From: Candidatus Thiodiazotropha sp. CDECU1
GTDB taxonomy: Bacteria; Pseudomonadota; Gammaproteobacteria; Chromatiales; Chromatiaceae
Assembly (NCBI RefSeq): GCF_963455295.1
Contig: NZ_OY734020.1
Location: 4,278,001 to 4,342,000, forward strand
Direction of reading: 5' to 3'
Length of the DNA: 64,000 nt
Positions 24,888 through 33,729 of this stretch are shown piece after piece. The notes beneath the pieces are model-generated. The model worked only from the letters and a program-made list of their open reading frames with translations, did not search any database and was not told where the DNA came from. Every line of letters starts with the position of its first letter. The first letter of the stretch is position 1. The position numbers and the translations under genes were made by a program.

Positions 24888-26552
24888 ATGTCATCCCAGA
24901 TCAGCATCGCCGGCTTACCCTCGGAGGACCGAAATCTGCATCTGACATTCGATGCAGGCACAATTCTGCTAAACGATCAGCGCATGGTGCTGATGCATAC
25001 CCACGCCATGGGGGCATTGCGCAAAGAGCTGATGGATACCCTGGGCATCGAACGGGCCAGGGGCGTCCTAACCCGCCTGGGATATGCTTCCGGCGCCAAG
25101 GATGCGGAGCTTGCCCGCAAGCTGCTGCCCGAATCCACGGATGAGGAACTATTGATGATGGGACCACGCCTGCACACCCTGGAGGGGGTGGTCCATGTCA
25201 AGCCCATCAAGATTGACATCGATATCCGACAACGCCATTTCTATGGTGAATTTCTGTGGGAGAACTCCCATGAAGCGGAAGAGCACCTGAAACTTTTCGG
25301 CATCCATCCCGATCCTGTCTGCTGGACCCAGATCGGTTACGCCTCCGGATATACCAGCGAGGTCATGGGCCGCTTCATTGCCTATCGCGAAGTGGACTGC
25401 CGTGCCAAAGGGGATCGACACTGTCGTATCGTCGGCAGGCCCATCGAGGAGTGGGACAACGCCGAAGAGGAGCGTCACTACTACCGTCCAGATCCTATGG
25501 CGGAACAACTGCTGGCGCTGCAGGACGAGGTCAATCACCTGCGTGATTCGCTTCAGGAGGATACCGGTATCGGTGACATGGTGGGGGCATCTCAATCCTT
25601 TATTCAGGCCTGCGATATGTTACGCAAGGTAGCTGACAGCCATGTCACTGTGTTATTACTCGGTGAAACCGGTGTCGGTAAAGAGATGTTCGCCCGCGCA
25701 CTGCACAGCATCAGTCCATTGGCAAATAATCAATTCATTGCCATCAACTGCGCGACCATCCCGGACGAGTTGATCGAGGCAGAGCTGTTCGGTGTGGAAA
25801 AGGGCGCCTACACCGGCGCACAGCAGTCACGTCCCGGGCGTTTCGAGCGGGCCCATGGCGGCACCCTCTTCCTCGACGAAGTGGGTGAGCTTTCAATGAA
25901 TGCACAGGCCAAGCTGCTGCGGGTGTTGCAGGAGGGAGAGATCGAGCGAGTCGGTGATACCCGTACCCGAAAGGTCGATGTACGGGTTGTCGCAGCGACA
26001 AATGTCGATCTGCAGGAGGCGGTGTCTGCAGGAAGATTTCGCTCCGATCTCTACTATCGATTGAATATCTATCCGGTAATCATCCCGCCCTTGCGTGAAC
26101 GCAAGGAGGATATCCAACTGCTGGTAAGCCGATTTCTTGAGAAGTACACAGCCAGGCATGGCAAGCGCGTCAACGGCATCACGGAGGAGGCGCTGCAAGC
26201 ACTGATGGATCACAACTGGCCGGGCAATATCCGGGAGTTGGAAAACATGATCGAGCGAGGCGTTATCATTGTCACCTCGGGAGACGCCATCGATCTCAAG
26301 GACCTGTTTCCCTGCCTCAACATGAGCCAGGAAGTCCCATTGCTCAGCAGCTTAAACGAAGCGGGAGGTGGTGACGTGGAATCCCTCGCCAGTCAGGTGA
26401 TAGACCAATCCACCAGTCTCGAAGAGATGGAGACACTGTTGTTGGAGACAGCGGTCAAAAAGGCCAGTGGCAATCTGAGCCAGGCAGCACGTTTACTGGG
26501 CATCACCCGTCCCCAATTGGCCTATCGCTTGAAAAAGCGCGAACAGGAATAG
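24888..26552 (+). CDS. dmpR: XylR/DmpR-type sigma-54-dependent activator of phenol catabolism
   Basis: A 554-residue NtrC-family activator. Residues about 15-215 form the XylR_N/V4R aromatic-sensing domain, with a cysteine-rich V4R segment (GYASGYTSEVMGRFIAYREV, then CRAKGDRHC). A coiled linker follows (LLALQDEVNHLRDSL). The AAA+ domain carries Walker A GETGVGKE (from residue 259), the sigma-54 contact loop GAYTGA (306-311) and Walker B FLDEVGEL (D330). A Fis-type helix-turn-helix closes the protein (LSQAARLLGITRPQLAYRLKK). The start at 24888 has GGGAGGAG six bases upstream; an upstream TTG in frame is not needed. It is divergent from dmpK, as in Pseudomonas. Confidence 0.93.
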   Translation: MSSQISIAGLPSEDRNLHLTFDAGTILLNDQRMVLMHTHAMGALRKELMDTLGIERARGVLTRLGYASGAKDAELARKLLPESTDEELLMMGPRLHTLEGVVHVKPIKIDIDIRQRHFYGEFLWENSHEAEEHLKLFGIHPDPVCWTQIGYASGYTSEVMGRFIAYREVDCRAKGDRHCRIVGRPIEEWDNAEEERHYYRPDPMAEQLLALQDEVNHLRDSLQEDTGIGDMVGASQSFIQACDMLRKVADSHVTVLLLGETGVGKEMFARALHSISPLANNQFIAINCATIPDELIEAELFGVEKGAYTGAQQSRPGRFERAHGGTLFLDEVGELSMNAQAKLLRVLQEGEIERVGDTRTRKVDVRVVAATNVDLQEAVSAGRFRSDLYYRLNIYPVIIPPLRERKEDIQLLVSRFLEKYTARHGKRVNGITEEALQALMDHNWPGNIRELENMIERGVIIVTSGDAIDLKDLFPCLNMSQEVPLLSSLNEAGGGDVESLASQVIDQSTSLEEMETLLLETAVKKASGNLSQAARLLGITRPQLAYRLKKREQE

Positions 26553-26618
26553 GCAAAGGATTCCACCTCTCTGCATAGCGTCCATTACTGCCCGCAGGCC
26601 AGACCATAACTGATACCC

Positions 26619-27503
26619 ATGCATTCAGCGCTATTTCTACAGATCCTACAGGTGACTCTGCCGGTATTCGGCATCGCGCTGCTTGGCTATCTATACGGCC
26701 GCCTTTGCGGCTCCGATATCCTCTCGGTGAACCGTATCAATATGCAGTTGTTCGTACCTGCGCTGCTGTTTTATGTCCTATCAGAGAAGATTCCCGACAG
26801 CCAGGAGTGGAGGACCATCGCCTGGGGCGCCCTGCTGATCATCATCATTTCGGGTATCGTTTCCCTACCCGCAATCCGCCTCCTGGGGATACGGCCAAGG
26901 GTGCTGCTGCCCTCCATGATGTTCAACAACGCCGGTAATCTTGGCCTCCCCTTGGCGGCGCTGGCTTTCGGCGATGCGCTGCTGCCCCTGGCAGTCGTCG
27001 CCTTTGTGGTCTCCACAAGTCTCCATTTCAGCCTCGGAATCTGGCTAGTCAGCGGCAGGCTCCACCCCACAGAACTGCTACGCAATCCGGTCTTCCTGGC
27101 CACCCTGGCGGGCGTGGTCGCCTACGCTTTCGACTGGCATACACCGAAGATTCTAATGCCAGGCCTGGTTATGCTTTCCGAGGTGGCGATTCCATTGATG
27201 CTGGTCTCCCTCGGTGTCCGCCTGATCCATATCGAGCTGCGCTACTGGAAGGCGGGGCTGGCCGGCGCCCTGCTTTGCCCATTGAGCGGATTGATTGGTG
27301 CGTGGCTGGCCATCAGCTGGCTGCAACCGAATGAGCAGATGCGGGATATCCTGCTGCTGTTCAGTATTCTCCCCCCCGCGGTGATGAACTATCTGCTTGC
27401 CGAGAGCTACCAGCAGTCACCCCATGAGGTCGCGGCAATGGTCGCCTTCGGTAATCTCGCAAGTTTGATTGTGATACCCATTGCCCTCGCCTTTATTTTG
27501 TGA
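26619..27503 (+). CDS. Auxin-efflux-carrier (AEC) family transporter
   Basis: A 294-residue inner-membrane protein with about ten hydrophobic helices in two five-helix halves. It has the AEC motifs FNNAGNLGLPLAAL (helix 4) and the matching ILPPAVMNYLLAE (helix 9) with unwound prolines. Bacterial AEC carriers move malonate, malate or other organic acids. It is 66 bases downstream of dmpR on the same strand and overlaps the next gene by four bases, so the two may act as a pair. Substrate unknown; an aromatic acid or pathway intermediate would fit the position. Confidence 0.85.
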   Translation: MHSALFLQILQVTLPVFGIALLGYLYGRLCGSDILSVNRINMQLFVPALLFYVLSEKIPDSQEWRTIAWGALLIIIISGIVSLPAIRLLGIRPRVLLPSMMFNNAGNLGLPLAALAFGDALLPLAVVAFVVSTSLHFSLGIWLVSGRLHPTELLRNPVFLATLAGVVAYAFDWHTPKILMPGLVMLSEVAIPLMLVSLGVRLIHIELRYWKAGLAGALLCPLSGLIGAWLAISWLQPNEQMRDILLLFSILPPAVMNYLLAESYQQSPHEVAAMVAFGNLASLIVIPIALAFIL

Positions 27504-28777
27504 ACAGGCAGCGCGCAACCGCAGGTTGGCTACTCTGCGCAGCTGTTGTCTGCACCGCCGTCAACACCCTCTGGCCCCAACTCTCCAACAGCTGGGCCGG
27601 TCTCTTCACCTGGTGCGCAGGCATTCTCCTCTGGCCAGCATTACCCACCCACACCCGACGCCAGGTGATAATCCTCATTGGTATCGGTTCATTAGGTATT
27701 CTCTGGGGTATGTCACAGCATTTCACACCCGACTGGCTGATGATGCTCTCCGGTAACGCCCAACTGTTATCGATGTTGGCCGCCGTCAGTTTTCTACGTC
27801 TGGTCGCCCGCCCTGATGACAGCATGGACAGGGTGCTGCCACAAGGCAGGCGGGCGGTCTGGTCAACCCTGTTTGGGGTCCATCTGTTTGGCGCCGTGAT
27901 CAATCTCTCTTCGGTCTTCATCATGGGGGACCGCCTGCGTCGCAAGGCAGGACTGGATCGCGAACAGAGCATTGTACTGACCCGCGGTTTCTCCGCCGCC
28001 GCATTCTGGTCACCCTTCTTTGCCGCAATGGCAGCCGCCATGACCTACGCCCCGGGTGCCCGGCTGGAACGTATCTGGTTGATGGGGATGCCGCTCGCAT
28101 TAATAGCGCTTTTGATTACCGGCAAAGGCACGCGCAATCCCAAGGCGTTTGTCGGTTACCCCATGCACCCCTCGGCACTGGCGCTTCCTGCTGTGTTGGC
28201 ATTGGCTGTGCTGGTGTTACATCAAGTGCGTCCCGATTGGCATATCCTGGGTATCATTTGCCTGCTGAGTCCAACACTTGCACTCATCGTTATCAGTGCA
28301 CGCCGTCAACAGCCACGGCGCCGGCTACAGCGGCACATCAGCCAGGACATGCCCACCATGCACAATGAACTCAGCCTGTTTCTCGCCGCCAATGTCATGG
28401 CGGCTGGCCTGAATACGCTTTTTCAGGCACTGGGCGGGTGGCTGCCATTTAGCCATTTCGGTGGTCTGGAGGCCAGCATGACACTGGTGTTTATGCTGGT
28501 CACGTCGATTGCAGGTGTCCATCCGGTCATCAATATCGCCGCACTCGGTACCCTGCTGTCACCGCTACACCCCGACGGTACACTACTGGCAATGACCTTC
28601 CTTTCAGCCTGGGCGGTTGGCGTTGCATGCAGTCCGTTTTCCGGTATCAATCTTTCTATGCAGGGTCGCTACGGTCAACCCGGCCTGGCAAGCCTGAAAT
28701 GGCACGGCAAATACAGCTTATTGATGTTTTTGTGCTCCCTGGCAGCACTCAATCTCTATGCCAAACTCGGACTCTAG
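27500..28777 (+). CDS. Polytopic inner-membrane protein of unknown function
   Basis: A 425-residue protein starting with GTG at 27500, overlapping the AEC carrier stop as GTGA. I count 11-12 hydrophobic helices. A charged cytoplasmic stretch near the middle (about residues 268-290) is rich in arginine (RRQQPRRRLQRH). Helix sequences such as GVHPVINIAALGTLLSP and GVACSPFSGINLSMQG, with paired prolines and glycines, resemble ion-transporter-superfamily hairpins (citrate/TRAP large-subunit style). I cannot assign a family. The overlap suggests joint function with the AEC carrier. Confidence 0.75.
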   Translation: MNRQRATAGWLLCAAVVCTAVNTLWPQLSNSWAGLFTWCAGILLWPALPTHTRRQVIILIGIGSLGILWGMSQHFTPDWLMMLSGNAQLLSMLAAVSFLRLVARPDDSMDRVLPQGRRAVWSTLFGVHLFGAVINLSSVFIMGDRLRRKAGLDREQSIVLTRGFSAAAFWSPFFAAMAAAMTYAPGARLERIWLMGMPLALIALLITGKGTRNPKAFVGYPMHPSALALPAVLALAVLVLHQVRPDWHILGIICLLSPTLALIVISARRQQPRRRLQRHISQDMPTMHNELSLFLAANVMAAGLNTLFQALGGWLPFSHFGGLEASMTLVFMLVTSIAGVHPVINIAALGTLLSPLHPDGTLLAMTFLSAWAVGVACSPFSGINLSMQGRYGQPGLASLKWHGKYSLLMFLCSLAALNLYAKLGL

Positions 28778-28805
28778 ACAAAACGGATATGAACTGCGTT
28801 TTCAG

Positions 28806-28970
28806 CTAGGGCCTGTTAACACTAATCCGATAGGCTCTGCTGGGGCTGTTTTTCCACCCAGCGGCGTTATCATTCGCTCATGTAGCGCTGCTACACCACG
28901 CTCATTCTGCCTTGCTGGACGAAAAAACAGCCCCAGCAGAGCCTATCGGATTAGTGTTAACAGGCCCTAG
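28806..28970. mobile_element. MITE-like non-coding element with 48-base perfect inverted ends
   Basis: The 165-base element starts CTAGGGCCTGTTAACACTAA and ends with the exact reverse complement; the arms match perfectly over 48 bases. Both ends lie in TA, as expected for a Tc1/mariner-IS630-type target duplication. The core has a further hairpin (GTAGC/GCTAC). No transposase is encoded, so it would need one supplied in trans. The copy at 62258-62526 carries the same core in the opposite orientation. It lies 28 bases after an upstream stop codon and just before the small gene at 29028. Confidence 0.88.
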
Positions 28971-29027
28971 TATGTGAGGGATTTATGTGGCACATTGTTC
29001 GCTGTAACCATACGGCATGGAACAGAT

Positions 29028-29252
29028 ATGAAAGAAAAGTATATGGTTCTACCCAGCTCACGTTTTGATGACATTCGGCTAGTCAAGGTCCCCAAGGATC
29101 TCGATACCAACGAGGCATACCGTTTCGCAACCGGAATCATTGCTCAAGCAGAAGAGACAAACAGTGACTACCGTTGGGAGGACATCGCGGAGGCCCTCGA
29201 GGCACGTGGTTTCGAGCCTGTTGAGGCAATGATCGGACCCGCTCTGGACTGA
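29028..29252 (+). CDS. Small hypothetical protein
   Basis: A 74-residue acidic protein (MKEKYMVLPSSRFDDIRLV...), with helical content suggested by EDIAEALEARGFEPVEAM at the end. No signal peptide or cofactor motif is seen. An open frame extends upstream to 28974 at the repeat end, but the ATG at 29028 is the most likely start; the ribosome site is weak (GGAAC). It stands alone between the MITE-like repeat and the convergent ATPase gene. Family unknown. Confidence 0.6.
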   Translation: MKEKYMVLPSSRFDDIRLVKVPKDLDTNEAYRFATGIIAQAEETNSDYRWEDIAEALEARGFEPVEAMIGPALD

Positions 29253-29256
29253 TACC

Positions 29257-29276
29257 AGGCCTGTTCAAACAGGCCT
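29257..29276. terminator. Bidirectional hairpin between convergent genes
   Basis: AGGCCTGTT and AACAGGCCT form a stem of up to nine base pairs immediately after the small gene and 13 bases before the stop of the convergent ATPase gene. There is no strong T tract on either strand, so its efficiency is uncertain. Confidence 0.45.
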
Positions 29277-29288
29277 CTCAATAACTAC

Positions 29289-30377
29289 TCAGTCAAGGTC
29301 TTCGTATTCATCCAGATCCATCTGCAGCAGAATGGCCTTGCGTAACAGCTTCTGCTCGTTTCTCAGGGTCTTTTTCAGACTGCTGATCTCCTTTTCCAGG
29401 TCCTGTATCCGATACACCAGCTCATCGGCATGTGCCACGGTCTGCGGGGAGGGCTGGGTTGCCGTTGCCTGATTGCCATTGACACCCGCCGCACTTGGGT
29501 GAAGCGGGGAGACGGAAGCGAGCTGAGGTGATTGCTCCTCGCCTTGAGTGGTGGGCGGATCAAAGCTGACCTCTTGCTCCAGCTCCTGCATCACCGAGAG
29601 TACTGCATCCTTCTCCAGGGTGTGGAGCTCTTCCAGACATCCATACAGCATCATTCTGTCGCACATCGCATTGATCCGGCGTGGCACACCACCAGTGAAC
29701 TCATAGATCATGGGAAAGACCCCATCCGCAAAAGTGGGATCCTCTTTCCAGCCTACCAGCTGCAGTCGATGCAAGATGTACTTTTCCGTCTCCTCAATGC
29801 TTAACGGATCCAGGTGGTAGGAGGCGATGATGCGTTGCCGCACCTGCTCCATTCCCGGGCTCTGCAGGGTCCGTTTGAACTCCTCCTGACCGAGGAGAAA
29901 GGTCTGAACCAGGGCCTTGTTGTTGACCTGGAAGTTGGACAACATGCGCAACTCTTCGACCGACCGGGGTGGTAGATTCTGCGCCTCATCCACCACCAGC
30001 AACATCTGTTTTCCCTCCGCATGCCGGGCACGCGCTATGGCCTCCAGGTTATGCAATAGGGTTGCCTTGTTTAGCCCCTCGTGGGCCAGACCGAAAGAGG
30101 CGCATACCATACGCAACATATCGTCCGGATCAACCTGGGTTGTAACCAACTGAGCCGCCATGACATTCATACTACTCAGTTCATCGAACAGATTGCGCAC
30201 CAGGGTGGTCTTACCGGTACCAATACCACCAGTAATGACGATAAAACCCTCTCCCTGCTCAAGACCATATCGCAAATAGGCCATGGCCCGATTATGGCCT
30301 TTACTATTGAAGAAGAACTTATGATCCGGCGTCAGCTGGAATGGTTTTCCGTCAAGCTTGTAAAAATCATCATACAT
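29289..30377 (-). CDS. ExeA/GspA-like AAA ATPase, exosortase (XrtA) system type
   Basis: A 362-residue P-loop ATPase. It has MYDDFYKLDGKPFQLTPDHK at the start (typical of the PEP-CTERM/XrtA-associated ATPase), Walker A GGIGTGKTT (about residues 49-57), Walker B LLVVDEAQNL and a GGVPRRIN sensor region. After residue 270 a low-complexity linker leads to a C-terminal coiled coil (LVYRIQDLEKEISSLKKTL). Family members sit in exopolysaccharide/exosortase loci. No exosortase or polysaccharide gene is visible here, so this copy is an orphan. The start at 30377 fits the family; an upstream in-frame ATG at 30437 adds a non-conserved tail. Confidence 0.85.
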   Translation of the reverse strand: MYDDFYKLDGKPFQLTPDHKFFFNSKGHNRAMAYLRYGLEQGEGFIVITGGIGTGKTTLVRNLFDELSSMNVMAAQLVTTQVDPDDMLRMVCASFGLAHEGLNKATLLHNLEAIARARHAEGKQMLLVVDEAQNLPPRSVEELRMLSNFQVNNKALVQTFLLGQEEFKRTLQSPGMEQVRQRIIASYHLDPLSIEETEKYILHRLQLVGWKEDPTFADGVFPMIYEFTGGVPRRINAMCDRMMLYGCLEELHTLEKDAVLSVMQELEQEVSFDPPTTQGEEQSPQLASVSPLHPSAAGVNGNQATATQPSPQTVAHADELVYRIQDLEKEISSLKKTLRNEQKLLRKAILLQMDLDEYEDLD

Positions 30378-30872
30378 GTGGATTTGCCTTATCTGATATC
30401 TGTGCTTCCTTGCATGTGCCGGCAACCAACCAAACACTTACGAAACAAAAGACCATACAAATCGTGGTCATTTGAATAGCTCAAGGAGTCAAGGGCCATC
30501 CCTTATCCAGACATTATGCTATGAATCACCTGTTTTGCCTACCACCGGCCAAAATCGCTATATGACAATTACATTGCAGAATCACACCATTTCAAGCCTA
30601 GGATACCGGCGAAATTGCACCGGCATCGCAATGCTGAAGTGGCGCTATCAGCAGGCTTGTGGCGATTACGGCCTTCCATGGACAGTGACTATCCGACATG
30701 CAAGATGGAACACCCTCACAGCTGAACGAATAATTGCACAAACAGCAGTTGACCCAGATCCAGGGAGTCTACTATCTTGCCACTATGCCCATCCAGCCTT
30801 CACCTTGGCCAGATCGGCTAAGATGCCACTACATAGATAAACGACCGACATAACAATATCGAGGAAAAATAG
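30378..30872. other. Intergenic region without a supported gene
   Basis: About 495 bases between the divergent ATPase and peroxiredoxin genes. A 122-codon frame exists on the plus strand (30472-30840), but it has no recognisable family, no ribosome site and an unconvincing composition. Both flanking promoters should lie here; none is clear. GAGG precedes the peroxiredoxin ATG. Confidence 0.5.
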
Positions 30873-31340
30873 ATGCTCAACCCTGGAGATAAAGCACCAT
30901 CCTTTGAATTGCCAGACGCTGATATGCACATCATCAAGTCCAGTCAGTTTCTCGGTAACCAGAACCTGGTGATCTATTTCTATCCGAAAGACGATACCAC
31001 CGGCTGCACCATTGAGGCACTGGAACTCTCTGACCTGATGGATGAGTTTTCAGCCATGGAGACCCAGGTAATAGGTATCAGCCGGGACAACTGTGTCAGC
31101 CACGCCGCATTCCGCGACAAACATGGCTTAACTGTACAGTTGCTGGCAGACACCGATGGAGAGGCGTGCAACGATTATGATGTTTGGCGGGAAAAGGAGA
31201 AAAATGGCGAAAAAAGAATGGGCATTCTTCGCTCGACGTTCATCATCGACAAAACAGGTATCATAAGAGAGACGTTGTATGATGTAAAACCAAAAGGGCA
31301 TGCTGCCCAGGTTCTGGAGATGGTTAAAAAGCTCACATGA
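30873..31340 (+). CDS. bcp: Thioredoxin-dependent peroxiredoxin (BCP/PrxQ family)
   Basis: A 155-residue cytosolic peroxidase with the peroxidatic cysteine C45 in KDDTTGCTIEAL, where TPGCT is the usual form. The position five residues later, a second cysteine in E. coli BCP, is leucine here. Cysteines at 74 and 99 remain and could resolve the sulfenic acid, or the enzyme may be one-Cys. It reduces hydrogen peroxide and organic hydroperoxides. It stands alone upstream of the hybrid kinase gene (28 bases apart), so an operon with it is possible. Confidence 0.9.
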   Translation: MLNPGDKAPSFELPDADMHIIKSSQFLGNQNLVIYFYPKDDTTGCTIEALELSDLMDEFSAMETQVIGISRDNCVSHAAFRDKHGLTVQLLADTDGEACNDYDVWREKEKNGEKRMGILRSTFIIDKTGIIRETLYDVKPKGHAAQVLEMVKKLT

Positions 31341-31368
31341 TTAGTGACTAAGCAACCATGATGTACCC

Positions 31369-33729
31369 GTGAAAATTCGTACTCAGATACTGATTCTGCT
31401 GTTTCTCTTCGGTTTCGCGCCTTTGACAGCGATGGTACTGACGAATCTGCCATTTGTTCTGGAACGTCTCGAATTTTTCTATCACAAGGCCTATCTGCAG
31501 AACCTGCGTGCTGATTTCCGCGATCTTGATGAACATCTGGCAAGTCGTCACGAGATGTTGCGGCTGCTTGCAAAACTCCCTGAACCGGGTCTTATCCTGG
31601 GACAACGTGAACTGGAAGAGGGGCGGGAGCAGATTGACCAATCCAGGGTACGCTACACAAAGTGGATCAACCAGATTCTTCGAGACCATCTGGATATTTT
31701 CCAGATCCTATTCCTTGACCTTGAAGGCAATCCCCGATTCTGGTTGGAGTTGAATAGCCGCACTCAACAGTGGGAACCGACGATTAAAAAACCGGACATG
31801 CCTTCCAGGGATTTTTTTCAACATAACATCCACCAGGAGTATGGCCGGGTCGCAGTCAGCAAGATCAGTCTTAATCCAAATGCTTCCCAACTCGATCCCC
31901 GCCGCTTCATGACCCTGCGCATGATTAGCCCTATCATTGGCCCGGATCGTCAGGAGCGGGTGGCTCCATTGGGTGCGGTAGTGATCAATATCGATGTTGG
32001 GGGTATGGCTCGCGCCTACCGCAATACACTCTGGGTTACCAACGATGGGACATACCTGGATGAGCGCCTCAAGGGGAGTGCGAAGCCACGCGCCTTCGAA
32101 GAGTTCACCGGCCTACAGGCAATCTTCGAGAAAAAGAGCCTGGCACTCTGGGAAGGAGGACAAGGGAGACAGGTAATCTGGGTTCCGCTCTTCAGCACCG
32201 AGGGCTCAGGACCCTTATGGGTCGGACGACCAGTCGATCCCTCACCCCTGCATAAATTTCGCAATGTCCTGATCAGCCGGGTCATGACCATTGTAATCAT
32301 CGCCTTGGTTATCCTGTTCATCGTCGCCCGCATTATCGCCTTGCGGGCAGAACAGTTCGGAAAAAAGCTGCGGGATGGAGTCGGACGGGTGCTGCGTGAA
32401 GACGAACCTGTGGCATTCAACTGGCGTGGGTCGCAGGAGCTACATCAGCTGGGGCAGCAGCTCACAGAACTGGCGGGGCATCATGCAAAGCAGGCCGAGG
32501 CACAACGCCAACATGCACGCCAGCTGGAGGAGTCCAATCGCTACAAATCCCAGTTCCTGGCCAATGTCAGCCATGAGCTGCGGACCCCTCTCAACTCCAT
32601 CCTATTGCTCTCCAAGATGCTCAATGAGGCACCTGAGAATCTCACCACCGAACAGCGGGGGCAGTTGCAGGTGATTCACGAGGCTGGCCGGGATCTACGC
32701 GCCCTGATCGATAACATTCTCGATCTGTCGCGCATCGAGGCGGGAAAAGCCAGCATCAGTCTGCAGCAGATCCCGGTCAAACCGCTGGTTGCGGATCTCA
32801 TTGAAATGGTCAAACCCCAGTTCGATGCCAAGGGCCTGCAGCTGACCCATGAATATGGGGATTCTCTGCCGGAAACCATTCTGTCGGATCAGTACAAGGT
32901 TCGTCAGATTCTGAAAAATTTCCTCTCCAATGCCCTCAAATTCACCCATCAAGGGGGCGCCAAGCTGCGCATCTTTATGCATCCCGAGGAGGAGGGGCAT
33001 CCGCTCTGCTTCGCTGTCGAGGACAGCGGCGTGGGGATTCCCAAGAGTAAGCATGACCTGATCTTCGAGGCATTCAAACAGGCGGATGGCTCCACCAGCC
33101 GGCGTTTCGGTGGCACCGGCCTTGGGCTGAGCATCAGCCGCGAACTGGCCCACCTGCTAGGCGGCGAGGTCAGCCTTGATAGTGAGGAGGGGGCCGGCGC
33201 CAGATTCACCCTGTGCCTGCCCCTGGAACTCGACCACAGCACCCTCTCATCCCATCAAGTGGAGCTACAGACAGACCAGGAACCGCTACTGATACAGGAG
33301 GGGATCCCAACTTTGACCCTCACCTCGCAGCCAGAGCCCCTGATGACACCCTTTGCCGGCAACCGCATTTTGGTGGTGGATGATGATCTGCAGAGCCTGC
33401 TGGCACTCACCCCTTTACTGGAGGGCTGGGGGTTTGAGGTAACCGCAGCAGGTGACGGCCAGGAAGCGCTTGATACACTGAAAGATGACCCGGACTTCAA
33501 CATAGTATTGATGGACATCATGATGCCGGAGCTGGATGGCTATGATACGATCAGACACATACGCAGCAAAATGCAGCTCGACACACTCAAAGTGATAGTC
33601 CTGAGCGCCAAGAATGCGGCCGAAGACCGCAAACAGTGCCTGGAGGCGGGAGCAGACGAAGTCTTGACCAAACCGGTCACCCCGGAGAAACTTCAGGCTC
33701 TTTTAAGGGTATATTTAGAGTCAGAATGA
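31369..33729 (+). CDS. Hybrid sensor histidine kinase with C-terminal receiver
   Basis: A 786-residue membrane kinase with a GTG start. Helix 1 (residues 8-26) and helix 2 (about 300-322) enclose a large periplasmic sensor of dCACHE type. A HAMP-like and coiled segment leads to HisKA with H402 (NVSHELRTPLNS), then HATPase (NALKFTHQG, DSGVGIP and GGTGLGLSIS). A proline-rich linker precedes the receiver domain with D716 (LMDIMMPELDG) and a conserved lysine (LTKPVTP). It overlaps the next gene by four bases. Signal unknown. Confidence 0.92.
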   Translation: MKIRTQILILLFLFGFAPLTAMVLTNLPFVLERLEFFYHKAYLQNLRADFRDLDEHLASRHEMLRLLAKLPEPGLILGQRELEEGREQIDQSRVRYTKWINQILRDHLDIFQILFLDLEGNPRFWLELNSRTQQWEPTIKKPDMPSRDFFQHNIHQEYGRVAVSKISLNPNASQLDPRRFMTLRMISPIIGPDRQERVAPLGAVVINIDVGGMARAYRNTLWVTNDGTYLDERLKGSAKPRAFEEFTGLQAIFEKKSLALWEGGQGRQVIWVPLFSTEGSGPLWVGRPVDPSPLHKFRNVLISRVMTIVIIALVILFIVARIIALRAEQFGKKLRDGVGRVLREDEPVAFNWRGSQELHQLGQQLTELAGHHAKQAEAQRQHARQLEESNRYKSQFLANVSHELRTPLNSILLLSKMLNEAPENLTTEQRGQLQVIHEAGRDLRALIDNILDLSRIEAGKASISLQQIPVKPLVADLIEMVKPQFDAKGLQLTHEYGDSLPETILSDQYKVRQILKNFLSNALKFTHQGGAKLRIFMHPEEEGHPLCFAVEDSGVGIPKSKHDLIFEAFKQADGSTSRRFGGTGLGLSISRELAHLLGGEVSLDSEEGAGARFTLCLPLELDHSTLSSHQVELQTDQEPLLIQEGIPTLTLTSQPEPLMTPFAGNRILVVDDDLQSLLALTPLLEGWGFEVTAAGDGQEALDTLKDDPDFNIVLMDIMMPELDGYDTIRHIRSKMQLDTLKVIVLSAKNAAEDRKQCLEAGADEVLTKPVTPEKLQALLRVYLESE

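Noticed and set aside
30472-30840. 122-codon plus-strand frame before bcp
   Set aside because: No ribosome site, no family signature and unlikely composition; kept as an intergenic region.
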